Assembly: GCF_052857255.1 (NCBI RefSeq)
Contig: NC_135507.1
Span: 79,528,850 to 79,592,849, forward strand
Reading direction: 5' to 3'
DNA from: Amblyomma americanum
Lineage: Eukaryota; Arthropoda; Arachnida; Ixodida; Ixodidae
DNA length: 64,000 bases
A model generated the notes under the pieces. It saw only the letters and a list, made by a program, of their open reading frames with translations, was not told where the DNA came from and searched no databases. Both the position numbers and the translations under genes were made by a program. Shown in pieces: positions 1 through 9,829 of the stretch (its first letter is position 1; each line of letters starts with the position of its first letter).

Positions 1-73
1 TTTAGCGTTTCGCCTCCATCGAAACTCAGCTGCCGCGGTCGGGTTCTAACCCGGGAACTGCGGACCAGTAGCC
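1..73 (-). mobile_element. Ruka-type SINE, fragment cut by window edge
   Basis: Minus-strand copy of the tick SINE. The B-box region (gggttctaacccggg, one change from consensus) and the adjoining body are visible. The A box is missing because the copy breaks off after cggaccagtagcc. The rest of the body lies outside the window. Confidence 0.75.
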
Positions 74-739
74 TACTTTCAAGAAAGAAGTGGTTTTAGG
101 TTACATTGTTGGCATATACTTATTTCGAGGCGCTTTCTGCAACAATAGTGTAAAACCTCAGCAAGCGAATTGATTTTTCCTGCTAGTTTGGTGCATGTAG
201 AAAAAATTCTTATTTTTTGGTAATTTAGCATCCTGTATGTCCCAAACGGGATGCTTTTTTAAAACTAACGAACAGATTAAGATTATGAGATCCATGGGTT
301 ATGACATATCCATAAAGTAGAAAGGGCACAGGCGAGAGCATGGTTTCTTTTCAATAACTAAGCGAAGTGTTTATTCCGTAACAATTGCAAAATACAGTCT
401 CGGCTGGGAAAAACGAAGAGAATTCGTTCGTTTGAAATCATTCTACAATATGCTTCACTCTAGAACAGGTAAACAACCCCGCCGATTCATGCTGAGTCCG
501 GAATTCGTTTCATCACGTCCGAATGTCTGAATCACATAAACAAGCTCACAGATACATAGCGTAAAATTCATTTTTAGGAGATATTTATTGCCTCTGCACA
601 TCAGTGATGGGCGAAGTGTGATGAAAGGTGTAGTAGTTATTAAATTAATGAAAACAAATATTGGCTGGGGCTTAGCTAAGGTTAAGCCTGGGTATCTAGA
701 AGCGGAAAGGTTCGGTGATGCTTATGGTTTAGCTTATGG
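74..739. other. No recognisable feature
   Basis: AT-rich sequence without a convincing ORF, RNA gene or repeat. A 72-codon plus-strand frame at 588-806 has no recognisable motif and overlaps the better-supported minus-strand charged frame to its right. Confidence 0.5.
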
Positions 740-890
740 TTATGCTTTGCTGCGTCGTTTAGCGAGACGTTCTTCTCGTTGTTCGGGTATCACGGACGCT
801 CGCTGAGCTTTCAGTCTTTCATTTCTTCGCTCCTTTTCAGCCAACTCCCGTGGTAGCACTTCTGTATCGGTAGTATCACTGTCTTCTCCT
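740..890 (-). pseudogene. Fragment of a highly charged (E/R/K-rich) repetitive protein
   Basis: On the minus strand an open frame runs to a stop at 740-742 and encodes an alternating acidic/basic segment containing LPRELAEKERR and IPEQREERLAKRR. Charged heptad-like repeats of this kind occur in predicted arthropod proteins, often at the front of transposon-borne helicase ORFs (inference). No start codon or neighbouring domain is visible. It may be a transposon relic. Confidence 0.3.
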
Positions 891-899
891 TCTATGTTG

Positions 900-1140
900 A
901 ATGCGCACGCCTATTCTCTGGCAAGTGGTTATATAGTCGGCCTCCGCGATAAACACGCGCTTGCGGCGAACGTCAAACGATGACGCATAGCGCGCGGCAG
1001 TGGCCACCTGCGCCGCGCGTGACGTCACGCGCGGCAGCGGCGAAAGGTCAGGCGACGGAGTCGGCGGCGGCCACCTGCCCCATGCGGGACATTACTCGGG
1101 CTCCGACATACGCCGGCTTACGCGAAGCGCGGTGTTGACT
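900..1140. repeat. CpG-rich stretch sharing an end motif with repeat R3
   Basis: GC- and CpG-rich DNA containing cggcggccacctgc and the string tccgacatacgccggct. It ends in gttgactagcgtagtgaagc. The same order of strings recurs at 34950-35045, and a weaker version at 61880-61915, so it is a dispersed repeat. No coding potential seen. Confidence 0.5.
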
Positions 1141-1475
1141 AGCGTAGTGAAGCTTTTTGTTTGAAAAGGCTAGCTGATTTGATTAAGTTCAGTAGAGAGC
1201 TATGATATGGTTCCTGCGTCCAGGCAATATATGAAGCAGGGCTGCTTGGTGAAAACCCCGCTACCTTTATGAGCCGGGTCCTTGTAGGCTTGAGAGCTGG
1301 GTAGTCCCACAGTAAGTGATGAACGTCGGGTTCAATATCCTCGCGTTTGCATACCAAACACCCAAGCCGAGGAAAGAAATCTCGGTACTGAGGCCAACCC
1401 CGATTGACTGCAGGTGTGAGGGCAACCCCGACCTGGATCTCCTAAGTGCAACACATCTCTTGGAAATGGCATTTT
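1141..1475 (-). pseudogene. 3' end of an I-group LINE ORF2
   Basis: Minus-strand fragment from the C-terminus of an I-group LINE polyprotein. Joining two frames gives the terminal zinc-knuckle-like block (LGCLVCKREDIEPDVHHLLWD), followed by the conserved tail of short helices before the stop. It is 5'-truncated and frameshifted. It lies directly against the CpG-rich repeat on its left. Confidence 0.6.
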
Positions 1476-1701
1476 CTCCCAACTATCAGGGAATGGAATT
1501 GCCTTTATTGTGCTGATGCTGTTGCAGTTGTATCGAGATTTATTTGTCAACAAAGGAAAATTGAAATTCTTGCCATTTTCCGACTGTTCTGTAAACAACC
1601 CGCACTTCGTTTTTGCTTTGGATTACCTCCAGCCCCCTCCCCCCCCTCCCCCCACCGTCCTACTAGATTAAACCTGCACTAGCGTCTTAGGCAAGGCTGA
1701 A

Positions 1702-2160
1702 TTGTGGGCCAGTTGGTATGACATTTATTACTATTGTGTGACATGTATGACTCTTGTGAACTTTATTTACTGCTTTTATATCCAAAAGAATGGGATTTGT
1801 ATAGGAGCTAGTGTAGCGCCAGTGCTTTCTAACATTTTCCTCGCGAAGTTTCATCGCTCGCTATCAATAGTTTTGGACTACGGTCGTGTTGTGCGAAGTT
1901 TAAGATATGTAGATGATTTTTTAGTGCTTTTAAACGGCGTACTTAAGACCTCCTACCGACTGGGAGTAGAACACATCATGAGTGCTTTTAGGGAGTGTTT
2001 ACCCCATGTAAAATTTACTCACGAACTAGCCGCACACAATTCCATTCGTTTTTTAGACGTGCTAGTAACCTGCTCAGGAGAAGCCATGTGTGCTGGATGT
2101 ACGCATCTAGAACTCGAAAAGGACTCTTGCCGTACGACTCAAACCGCTCTAAATTAGTCA
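1702..2160 (+). pseudogene. Penelope-like element reverse transcriptase fragment (part 1)
   Basis: The frame encodes RT motif B (GICIGASVAPVLSNIFL), the catalytic motif C as RYVDDFLVL, and the downstream FLDVLV block. These are diagnostic of Penelope-like retroelement RTs rather than LINEs. After the FLDVLV block the reading shifts by one base; the following frame gives the family's Y-x-K/LLPYDSN-like block. The fragment has no N-terminus. A Ruka 3' end interrupts it and the protein resumes to the right, so this is a dead copy. Confidence 0.8.
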
Positions 2161-2164
2161 AGTG

Positions 2165-2249
2165 AAATATTGAGGTGTCCAACGATATATGAGACAGATA
2201 CTGCGCCATTTCCTTTCCCCCAAAAAACCAATTATTAATTATTATTAAG
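2165..2249 (+). mobile_element. Ruka SINE, 5'-truncated 3' end inside the PLE
   Basis: Only the last part of Ruka is present (aggtgtccaacgatatatga ... ccaattatt) with an (ATT)n tail. PLE coding sequence lies on both sides. The short string tattg is repeated at both edges and may be a decayed TSD. Confidence 0.8.
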
Positions 2250-2500
2250 TATTGCTAAGACTTGTTTTTCAAACGCTGTGAAAAGTTGTTGCCACACTGT
2301 CTCCGCTAGTGTCATGACGCAGGCCAATCGCCTCTTTGGTGCGGGCTTCGAAACAGAAATGGTGAGAGGAGAGGCCGAGTCTGTGTTGAAGGAATTGAAT
2401 AGCAGGGCCAAGCAAGAAAAGAAGTCTACTGCGGAAGAAAGGAAGAGAGTTCAAGTGGTGCCGTATCTGCACAAAGTGGCGCACAATGCAAAAAAAAAGT
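2250..2500 (+). pseudogene. Penelope-like element RT fragment (part 2)
   Basis: The PLE protein continues past the SINE. The frame reads KSCCHTVSASVMTQANRLFG..GF and ends in VVPYLHKVAHNAKK, the conserved block that precedes the linker to the endonuclease in PLEs. The frame then degenerates. No GIY-YIG domain follows here; one from the same class of element sits near 50.5 kb. Confidence 0.7.
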
Positions 2501-2549
2501 CGCCGCGTGCCAAGGTGTTCACGTCGTTAAGTAGCGAAGGCTACATAGG

Positions 2550-2787
2550 CCACGAATTCGCACTTTCGCTGTGCTCCCAGTCCCACCTTGATCGCACCAC
2601 ACCTCGTGACCAAACACGTGACTGGCTAGGTGAACCGCGTGACCAGCCAAGGCTCCACGCCGTGTCGGGAGCGACTGAAACCCCCGCACACTCACTGAAT
2701 AAAAGAAAACCCTGTGTCGAGGCTGGGAATCGAACCAGGGCCTTTGGAATTAGAGGCGGAGACGCTTACACTCCGCCACGACGAAGC
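2550..2787 (-). mobile_element. tRNA-like SINE, interrupted by the L1/Tx1 LINE
   Basis: Reading the minus strand and skipping the LINE, the sequence starts gcttcgtcgtggcggagtgt, which resembles a tRNA A box of the TGGCNNAGTGG type. It continues to a B-box-like ggttcgattcc and a body of about 170 bp. The LINE to the right inserted within the A-box region. Its B box resembles that of the SINE at 41829-42054, but the bodies differ, so it may be a separate family or a degenerate tRNA pseudogene. Confidence 0.5.
2768..2787. repeat. Target-site duplication, copy 1
   Basis: The 20-bp string acactccgccacgacgaagc lies at the poly(A) end of the LINE and is repeated perfectly at 6797-6816 beyond its 5' end. 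Confidence 0.95.
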
Positions 2788-2928
2788 TTTTTTTTTTTCT
2801 TTATTGCATAGAAGAACTTCTGTAGAAAGGAGGAAACTTCAATCAGACTAGTTCGCGTCTCAAGTTACCGGGCTGCTTAATATGAGCCCCCCATAGCCCT
2901 AACTCACCACTGCATCCCCATCAAAACA

Positions 2929-5697
2929 TCAAAATTCAGGGAGGCACACACAAGCATCTAGGCACGGCAGCCAGCTTGTAGGTTCGTCGCGAGCAGCATA
3001 TACACTCCTCACCAACGCACACTGTTCCCGAAACACAGATTTGGACGATCTTGGTGGCTCGGCATGTCTGTCCATCATACGGCTTTTCCAAAGGCTGAAT
3101 AGTCCCATCAACACAAACACGTCATAAGGCACAACAGAGTTTTTGTCAACAGGCAGAAATCTAATAGTGTATGGTGTAATTTCAATGTCCTTCTTAAGAG
3201 TTCGTTGTAGTATGTCCCAAAAGAACATGGCATCACGGCACAGGATGAAGCAATGATCAATTGTCTCAGGCACGTTACACAGACGACAATTCACATTCCA
3301 GGGTACAAACATCCCCTTGTCATTAAGAAATGTCTTGACAGGCAGCGTCGCTGTGTGTAGTTTGAAAAAGAACGTTTTAGCGGCTGCCTGAATGCACATC
3401 CGCCTAACACGCTTTAGAACACTGATGTCCAAAGACCCCAAATAAGGCTGCCGATACAATGTTGTAGGGAACAAAGACTCAGTGAGAGCCTGGGTCATCT
3501 GCTTTCTCGAGAGGCTATACAGGTAATCTAAAGAGAAGCGCACTGTGAGAAAATTGAAAGTGTCAGCAACCTCCTTAAGAAATCCCCATAAAGTCCCCTC
3601 ACGAGCCTGCACAGTCGGTGCGAATAAGTAAGGCAAATGAAAACTAAGCCGCCTAATGAGCACAGCTACCAGAAACGGGTCGTTTGCCGATTTGAAAAAG
3701 AAAAAATGGGAAACGAGTTGATGCACGCACAGGTGAACAAGGCCCACTCCACCACCCTCTAAGGGAAGGAACAAGTTGTCACGCCTCATCGGCTCCCATT
3801 GAGAGCGCCAAACGAATGCTGCAAATATTCTATGTATTGCTTGCACCTTCCTCCTCGCACAATGCAGGACTTGAAGGACATACGCGAGCTTTGCAAACAA
3901 AAAAATGTTACAGACCTGTGCCCTCGCAAACACTGAGAGTTCCCTACCCATCCAAGCCTGTGTTTGCCGCCGTAGAGTTACAGTTTGTGAATCCCAGTAG
4001 GCTGTACTGTTGCGAACTTGGTGCAGCGGAACGCCTAGGTACTCAAGAGGGCTACAGTTCCAGCATATACCACCGAACTGGCTTGGCCTAGTTCCCCAAT
4101 GACCCAACCAAAAGCCTTTGGATTTCTCTAAATTAAAAGCCGCGCCTGATACATCGCAGAACTGTTTAGTCAAGTTTAGAGCCTCGAGTACACTCTTTTT
4201 GTCAGAACAAAAGAGGGCGACATCATCAGCGTAAGCTAAAAATTTAACTTCACATTGAGCCAGAGAGAAACCGCGGATAGCTGCGCTGTTAATTATACTG
4301 AGACAGAGGGGTTCCAGATATAGGGCAAACAACAATGGAGACAGTGGACATCCTTGACGAACAGATGCTTCTAGTGGTACTGGTTTCGTTAGCTTCTGAT
4401 TAACAATAACCCTTGTATAGGAGTTCTTATAGCACAGCCTTACGCCTTTGAGCAAGACGTCACCAATATTTGCATACTCCAAGACCGCGAACAAGAAATC
4501 GTGCCGAACTTTATCAAACGCCTTAGCCAAGTCAATTTGAATCAGAGCTACTTGGCCTATCTCATCTGATACTGTCTCTAATACTGAACGTGCAATATGG
4601 ATATGTGTTTGAATACTGCGGCCTCTAATACCACAGACCTGATGCGGACCTATCAAGTCCATAATGACGAGCTGCAGACGACTGCTAAGAACCTTGGCAA
4701 AAATTTTGTAATCAACATTGCAAGGGGAAATTGGACGATATCCCTCAACAGTTTTCAACCGATTAGTATCTTTGCTTTTGGGAATTAATATTGTGTGCCC
4801 AGAATAAAAAGTGGGAGGCAGGACACCCACATCATAAGATGCTTTGAAAACTTCCATCAAAACAGGCACTAGGCAAGGCGAAAATGTTTTATAGAATTCG
4901 CTAGTAATACCATCTGGCCCAGGAGATTTCTGGCTCTGCGGGGCAGAAATGGCGGATTGAATTTTATCCAAAGTGATAGGTCCCTTCACTATAGCACACT
5001 TCTCATCATCAAATCGAGGGAAGTTGCCGAGCAAGGAACTGTAATCGAAACCCTGACTTGGATCTTCGCAACTGCCAAACAGCTTCCGATAATAGTCGAA
5101 GAAAGCAGCAAGAATACCAGGCGCATCACTGTATGTGCAATCACCATACTGAATTTCCAATATTTCCTTCGCAAGAGCATTCTCTCTTTCATCACTCAGG
5201 GCCCGACGAGAAGGTTGCTCATCAAGAAACCTTCGGGACCTAGATCGTATCAAGGCCCCCTTATATCTGTCTGTCGCAAATTGTTGAAGCTGTGCTTTTA
5301 CGTTATTAATCTCTTCGAGATAGGCACCCGGGCTTACCCTCTCTAGCTCATGTAGCTCCGTTAGGGTGCGCCCAAGCTCACGAAGGTGGTGTCTCTTCAG
5401 GAAAGCGATTCTTGCTGAGGCCTCAATTGCCAAGTTTTTGATCTCCTGTTTAAACAAGTCCCACTTCTGAAAAATGGAAAGATCACGGCGTGACCATACG
5501 ACCTTCAAACAAGTAGGTACAGCACGCTGAAAGATTTCGTCTGAGAGCAGACAGTTATTCATCTTCCACAACTCCCATCGAGGGTGAAGTACATGCCGAG
5601 TGTACTTTCCTATCTGAAGAGACACCATACAGTGGTCACTGAAGAAAATGGGCCGCACCCAGTAGCCAAACACACTTGCTAATGCGTCAACAGAAAC
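2929..5697 (-). CDS. LINE ORF2, reverse transcriptase part
   Basis: Open frame of over 900 codons. Near the N-terminal end the last endonuclease motif (FFSDHCMV) is in this frame. A linker follows, then the RT: SPGPDG entry, palm aspartate in IQIDLAKAFDKVRHDF, RQGCPLSPLLF, and the catalytic FLAYADDVALF. A long thumb/connection region leads to a knuckle CRLCNVPETIDHCFILC. The RT catalytic residues are intact. The true start is in the upstream endonuclease frame; a one-base loss at about 5697-5701, right after the conserved LDRI of the endonuclease, splits the polyprotein. L1/Tx1-group assignment rests on the APE-RT order, the absence of RNase H and the poly(A) tail. Confidence 0.88.
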   Translation of the reverse strand, partial: VSVDALASVFGYWVRPIFFSDHCMVSLQIGKYTRHVLHPRWELWKMNNCLLSDEIFQRAVPTCLKVVWSRRDLSIFQKWDLFKQEIKNLAIEASARIAFLKRHHLRELGRTLTELHELERVSPGAYLEEINNVKAQLQQFATDRYKGALIRSRSRRFLDEQPSRRALSDERENALAKEILEIQYGDCTYSDAPGILAAFFDYYRKLFGSCEDPSQGFDYSSLLGNFPRFDDEKCAIVKGPITLDKIQSAISAPQSQKSPGPDGITSEFYKTFSPCLVPVLMEVFKASYDVGVLPPTFYSGHTILIPKSKDTNRLKTVEGYRPISPCNVDYKIFAKVLSSRLQLVIMDLIGPHQVCGIRGRSIQTHIHIARSVLETVSDEIGQVALIQIDLAKAFDKVRHDFLFAVLEYANIGDVLLKGVRLCYKNSYTRVIVNQKLTKPVPLEASVRQGCPLSPLLFALYLEPLCLSIINSAAIRGFSLAQCEVKFLAYADDVALFCSDKKSVLEALNLTKQFCDVSGAAFNLEKSKGFWLGHWGTRPSQFGGICWNCSPLEYLGVPLHQVRNSTAYWDSQTVTLRRQTQAWMGRELSVFARAQVCNIFLFAKLAYVLQVLHCARRKVQAIHRIFAAFVWRSQWEPMRRDNLFLPLEGGGVGLVHLCVHQLVSHFFFFKSANDPFLVAVLIRRLSFHLPYLFAPTVQAREGTLWGFLKEVADTFNFLTVRFSLDYLYSLSRKQMTQALTESLFPTTLYRQPYLGSLDISVLKRVRRMCIQAAAKTFFFKLHTATLPVKTFLNDKGMFVPWNVNCRLCNVPETIDHCFILCRDAMFFWDILQRTLKKDIEITPYTIRFLPVDKNSVVPYDVFVLMGLFSLWKSRMMDRHAEPPRSSKSVFREQCALVRSVYAARDEPTSWLPCLDACVCLPEF

Positions 5698-6347
5698 TAA
5701 ATTCTGTCAAGGCGAGCATTAGAGGAAAACTGAAAATGAGTGAAATGTATACTGTCGCCTTTTTCCTGCCCGACATCCACAAGACTATATTCAGAAACCA
5801 AATCGGTAAGTAATGCAGCACTATGGTCGTATCTCTTACATACCACTGAGCGGTCCTCATCCCTACAAACGCAATTAAAATCTCCCAACAATATAATTTT
5901 GCGGTCCTTGCACAAATGTTCAACTAATGACAGAAAAAAAAGCCTTCTATCGCGCTGCTTTGTGGGGGCATAAACACAAATAATCCGCCACTGTACACCT
6001 GAAATTGTGAGATCACAGCATATAAGTCGCCCCTCGTCATCTATGCAATAAGACATGGCTGTCATCTCTAGCGTGTTCGCCAGGAATAGCATACAACCTC
6101 CGGATAAGCCTCTCGCGTGGCTAACAATAATGCTGTATTCCGACAAAAAAGGCTCAAGAGCAGCTGCTGTCTCTTCATCAGAGGACAACTTTGTTTCCTG
6201 GATAGCGGCTACACACACACTCCATTTCTTTAAGAGATGCCGTACCTGCTGTTGCCTCCTACGATTACGCATACCCCTAACGTTAAGGGTAGCGACTTGA
6301 TATGCTGCGACGCTCGCCATTTTGGTGCCAGTCTTAACAAACGCCAT
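5697..6347 (-). CDS. LINE ORF2, APE-type endonuclease part
   Basis: Encodes the N-terminal target-nicking domain. Visible motifs are LNVRGM, the catalytic glutamate in IQETK, the Y of VYAPT, GDFNCV and the terminal ARLDRI. The SDH motif that completes the active site is in the next frame, so a stop caused by a one-base deletion truncates this product. The ATG at 6345-6347 overlaps the end of ORF1 by 14 bases, as is common for LINE ORF pairs. Neither half is expected to be active alone. Confidence 0.85.
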   Translation of the reverse strand: MAFVKTGTKMASVAAYQVATLNVRGMRNRRRQQQVRHLLKKWSVCVAAIQETKLSSDEETAAALEPFLSEYSIIVSHARGLSGGCMLFLANTLEMTAMSYCIDDEGRLICCDLTISGVQWRIICVYAPTKQRDRRLFFLSLVEHLCKDRKIILLGDFNCVCRDEDRSVVCKRYDHSAALLTDLVSEYSLVDVGQEKGDSIHFTHFQFSSNARLDRI

Positions 6348-6796
6348 CCCCTGGAATGTGGTGGCCCGTTGCCAAATTGGCGGCCTCTCGGGCAGACATC
6401 GCCCGCCTCTTTAACACCACCCTTCCCGTGGCCTCTACACATTGTGCCTTCTGGTCAGCGCCATCGATACACACCTCGTCAGCATCTGCAGGACGTTTCA
6501 AAGGTGCGGTGCTGTCCATGTCTTCCTCTGAGACAGCCAAGGCCTCGGCCCACGAACCCGAGGGGAGCACATCACTCACTGCCACACTGACAGCCGACAG
6601 AGAACCTGACACGCCAGAGATCGACGCCACACACGTCTCACCGTTACCCTCCAACGACGAAGCAGAATCAGCATCAGAGGAGGATCGGCGAGCATTCACT
6701 GGCTGTATCGCCTCGACTGACTCCACAGGAGGCATATCCGGACGTTGACCTGTGGCAACGAGGTGTTCCTGTGCAGCAAGCACAGCAGTCTCTGTA
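6334..6796 (-). pseudogene. LINE ORF1, C-terminal part
   Basis: Acidic, Ser/Ala-rich polypeptide ending just inside ORF2. It is interpreted as the end of the gag-like ORF1 from position and overlap; no zinc knuckle remains because the insertion is 5'-truncated. A frame continues past 6796 to a methionine near 6843, but those residues come from the duplicated target and flanking DNA, not the element. Confidence 0.6.
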
Positions 6797-6816
6797 ACAC
6801 TCCGCCACGACGAAGC
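6797..6816. repeat. Target-site duplication, copy 2
   Basis: Perfect repeat of the 20 bp at 2768-2787, marking the 5' end of the L1/Tx1 insertion. Confidence 0.95.
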
Positions 6817-7954
6817 ACGATTTAGCCATCTATAAATGCGCATCTAGTGAATGCACGGGTTTCGTATATTAACTCTTCCGAAACGGATCTCACCACGCTT
6901 TCGCTACGTATATCCTGGCCTAACACAGCTAGGTCATAATTTTTTTTTCTGCCCCTGTTAAGCTTTCAGGTCTCTACGCACGAATAATGCCTGATTGTGA
7001 TAAGAATCACTGCAACACCAAGCATAGAGCAATGTTTGCCAGATGCAAAACAGAAGTCATATATCAGATCTTGCTTACGTGTTGAAAGTGTTACAAACGA
7101 CAGACTGGTAATTGTATTAATGAACAAAAATTCGAAGTTGTGAAGATGGCAATCTTGCTTTGAATTGTAGTTGATCCCGGGGAAGCGTTCCCCTCGTTTC
7201 AATCATGTAACCGTTTTAGCCAAAGGAAAAACAAGAAGGGCATGGGAAATTTTCGAAGCCAATCTGAGAGCTAAAATGGTGATGCTTCCGTCAGTACCCC
7301 GTCGATTGGGCTGACAACGAAAGAGATTGACTTCCTGAGTGATTAAACGTAGGTTGTTTGTATAGGGTTGGCGCATGCGTGACGGTTACCCTACGGAATG
7401 GGCACAATAAAGATGTCACTTGTTAGCCCAGCCTTGTCAATTGAAGGTTCACCTCTTGTCCCTCGTCTTTTTGCGGCTGGTAAAAATTTTTCTCTGACAT
7501 GGTGCCTTAGGTACACTAGTAATTAAAGAAACACAATATTATATTTTTCACACAATAGTAAGCTACAATGCACGCCCTCCGCCATTTAGTCACAGTAATA
7601 ATACCATGTTTCTCTCTAAATCTCATGTTGTTTGCACCTTCGCAACCAAAAAAGATTCTACGCTATCGGGAGTGTTTATTTGTAAAAAACTTTATTATTC
7701 GATGTTAAAACTATCTATCATCGTCGCACTTAGCGCGAAATTGCGTTAAAGCTTTGCAGACATCATCCGTCAGTATTTTTCCTGTTACAAACTGACGTAC
7801 ATCTACTGTTTATTCTTGGGCATACCAATTAGGCTGTAAATGTTTTGATAGACATAACGAGGGGTGCAAAGTTCTTGAGGCGAACTTCATTCCGCAGCTG
7901 CATTGACCCTGAAGCCGGCCTTGCAGGTCATACTGAAGCCGAAGTCATTTGAAT
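6817..7954. other. No recognisable feature
   Basis: About 1.1 kb of AT-rich DNA with only short frames on either strand. I see no repeat family shared with the rest of the window, no tRNA-like boxes and no conserved protein motif. It is one of the few stretches that may be ordinary unique tick sequence. Confidence 0.5.
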
Positions 7955-7964
7955 TATTCCGAAA

Positions 7965-8279
7965 TTACCCGCCGTGGTGGCTCAGTGGTTAGTGCGCTCG
8001 GCTACTGATCCGGAGTTCCCGAGTTCGAACCCGACCGCGGCGGCTGCGTTTTTATGGAGGAAAAACGCTAAGGCGCCCGTCTGCTGTGCGAAGTCAGTGC
8101 ACGTTAAAGATCACCAGGTGGTCGAAATTATTCCGGAGCCCTCCACTACGGCAACTCTTCTTCCTTTCTTCTTTCACTCCCTCCTTTATCCCTTACCTTA
8201 CGGCGCGGTTCAGGTGTCCAACGATATATGAGACAGATACTGCGCCCTTTCCTTTCCCCAAAAACCAATTATTATTAAG
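7965..8279 (+). mobile_element. Ruka SINE, full length with 10-bp TSD
   Basis: Complete plus-strand copy with A box (tggctcagtgg), B box (gttcgaacccg), body and short ATT tail. Flanking copies of tattccgaaa at 7955-7964 and 8280-8289 are a perfect TSD, showing insertion by target-primed reverse transcription. Confidence 0.93.
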
Positions 8280-8514
8280 TATTCCGAAACATTCTTTCTG
8301 TCACAATGGTTCCCAACGCAAACAAACCCGAGCCCACAAATCACCTTCGGTTGCTTTCAAAAGGCTCGTTCGTCGGCTGAAATCAGATTCGCCGAAACGC
8401 CGGTAGAGTTTGCGGTGGCTTGGATGCAACGAAACGTGCCGATGTACCCGCACGCTGACGTCACACTGATAACGTATGCTCTTGAAGCGGACGCTCAATA
8501 GCCTCAAGGAACCA

Positions 8515-8668
8515 AACAGCCGCGGTGGCTCAATAGTTAGCGCACTCGGCTAATGATCCGGAGTTCTTGGGTTCGAAGCCGCCCGCCGCGGCCGCGTTTC
8601 TACATATGTGACAAATATTGCGCCATTTTCTTTCCCCCAAATCTAATTTTCATTATTAATATGATATT
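8515..8668 (+). mobile_element. Ruka-type SINE with internal deletion
   Basis: The tRNA head is present (ccgcggtggctcaatagtta, then gggttcgaagccg) and so is the 3' end (catatgtgacaaatattgcg ... tttcccccaaatctaatttt). The central 150 bp or so are missing, joining gcgtttctac directly to the terminal block. Confidence 0.8.
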
Positions 8669-8670
8669 CA

Positions 8671-8970
8671 AATTGGTTTTTGGGGTAGGAAATGGAGCAG
8701 TATCTGTCTCATATATAGTTGGACACCTTAATCGGGCTGTAAGGGAAGGGAAAAAGGAGGGACTGAGAGAAGAAAGCAAGGAAGAGGTGCCGTAGTGGAG
8801 GGCTACGGAATAATTTCGACCAAGGATATGTAACTCGCAATGACATCGCACAGCACAGGGGCGCCTTAGTGTTTTGCCTCCACAAAAACGCAGCCGCCGC
8901 GGTCGGGTTCGAACCTAAGAACTCCGGACCAGTAGCCGAGCGCCCTAAACACTAAGCCACAGCAGCGGGT
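8671..8970 (-). mobile_element. Ruka SINE
   Basis: Near-complete minus-strand copy, from ttggtttttggggtaggaaa through a B box (gggttcgaacc) to a degenerate A box (agccacagcagc). It abuts the internally deleted copy on its left. Confidence 0.88.
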
Positions 8971-8979
8971 CCAATTTGA

Positions 8980-9299
8980 AAAATAATAATAATCATTGGG
9001 TTTTAGGGGAAAGGAAATGGCGCAGTATCTGTCTCGTATATCGTTGGACACCTGAACCGCGCTGTAAGGGAAGGGATAAAGGAGGGAGTGAAAGAAGAAA
9101 GGAAGAAAGAGGTGCCGTAGTGGAGGGCTCCGGAATAATTATGACCACCTGGGGATCTTTAACGTGCCCTGACATCGCACCGCACTCGGGCGCGTTAGCG
9201 TTTTGCCTCTTTAAAAACGCAACCGCCGCGGTCGGGTTCGAACCCGGGAACTCCGGATCAGTAGCCGAGCGTCCTAACCACTGAGCCACCGCTGCTGGT
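8980..9299 (-). mobile_element. Ruka SINE
   Basis: Full minus-strand copy with clear B box (ggttcgaacccggg) and A box (ccactgagccacc). The same SINE-to-R5 junction occurs at 53132, so SINE and flank were copied together. Confidence 0.9.
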
Positions 9300-9545
9300 T
9301 TAAAATAAGGCGACATAAAAAGCTTTCGCCTTGGGATAAAATGCATTAATCGAAACGCATGGCTATATTATTGTTCATAAAATGTCTTTCTACCCACGAC
9401 ATGCACCACTTCTCTTCGGGGTCGACGTCGCTCGTATCTTGTCAATCCATCATGAACAAATTCAGAGTCCTGCTCACATATTAGGTGGAATTATCTTGTA
9501 CGACCGGAAGCGCTCGGATGCGCTTAAGTGGAATAGAAGGAAAGA
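9300..9545 (+). repeat. Repeat R5, copy 1 (contains a conserved short frame)
   Basis: About 245 bp matching 29407-29885 (minus) and 53143-53590 (plus). It contains a frame from 9382 starting M-S-F-Y-P-R and including VDVARILSIHHEQ and IILYD. The minus-strand copy keeps the same frame with similar residues (MAFYPR, VDVPRFLSLRHEQ, IILYD); the third has two stops in it. No known family recognised. Confidence 0.6.
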
Positions 9546-9829
9546 AATAATTAGCAACGCTCGCCAAACTTCCTAAAACGGAAGGATGGGCGTGGACACA
9601 TTTCTATCTCTAACAACAATGAACCTTGCTGACCAGCGGAGGAGGAAGGCCTCCTCACCCTACATGACGAGTTCTTCATTCAAGTGTTTAAGCATCAAAG
9701 ATCTAAGGGGGTACAGTAAAGGAAACATTGCTTTCGGTCGTCCCCGAAAGTACCCTCTTGTTCCAGAGGACCTAAGCACGCACACACATTATTAATTAAA
9801 CAAAAAGAAATCGCGACTGTGACTCTGCC

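Larger units (their letters stand above)
2788..6796 (-). mobile_element. L1/Tx1-group LINE, 5'-truncated, with 20-bp TSD
   Basis: A minus-strand non-LTR retrotransposon of about 4.0 kb. From 5' to 3' it carries the tail of ORF1, an APE-type endonuclease, a reverse transcriptase, a C-terminal CCHC-like knuckle, a 3'UTR and a poly(A) tail (T run at 2788-2798). Perfect 20-bp target duplications define both ends, so the insertion is 5'-truncated inside ORF1. One single-base frameshift separates endonuclease and RT. The intact TSD and long open frames indicate a fairly recent insertion. It landed in the A-box part of a tRNA-like SINE. Confidence 0.92.

Noticed and set aside
588..806. Plus-strand 72-codon frame as a small gene
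   Set aside because: No motif, and the overlapping minus strand encodes a coherent charged frame; length is within chance.
2278..2811. Single 177-codon plus-strand protein
   Set aside because: It joins the end of a PLE RT, an antisense SINE and the LINE poly(T) by chance.
7971..8045. Functional tRNA genes at the many A/B-box pairs
   Set aside because: Each pair sits at the head of a SINE with the same 3' body; the anticodon arm and acceptor pairing are not tRNA-like.
7974..8231. Frames translating as MVAQWLVRSATDPEFPSSNP and similar, repeated many times
   Set aside because: These are read-throughs of the Ruka SINE head and body, found in every copy, not protein genes.
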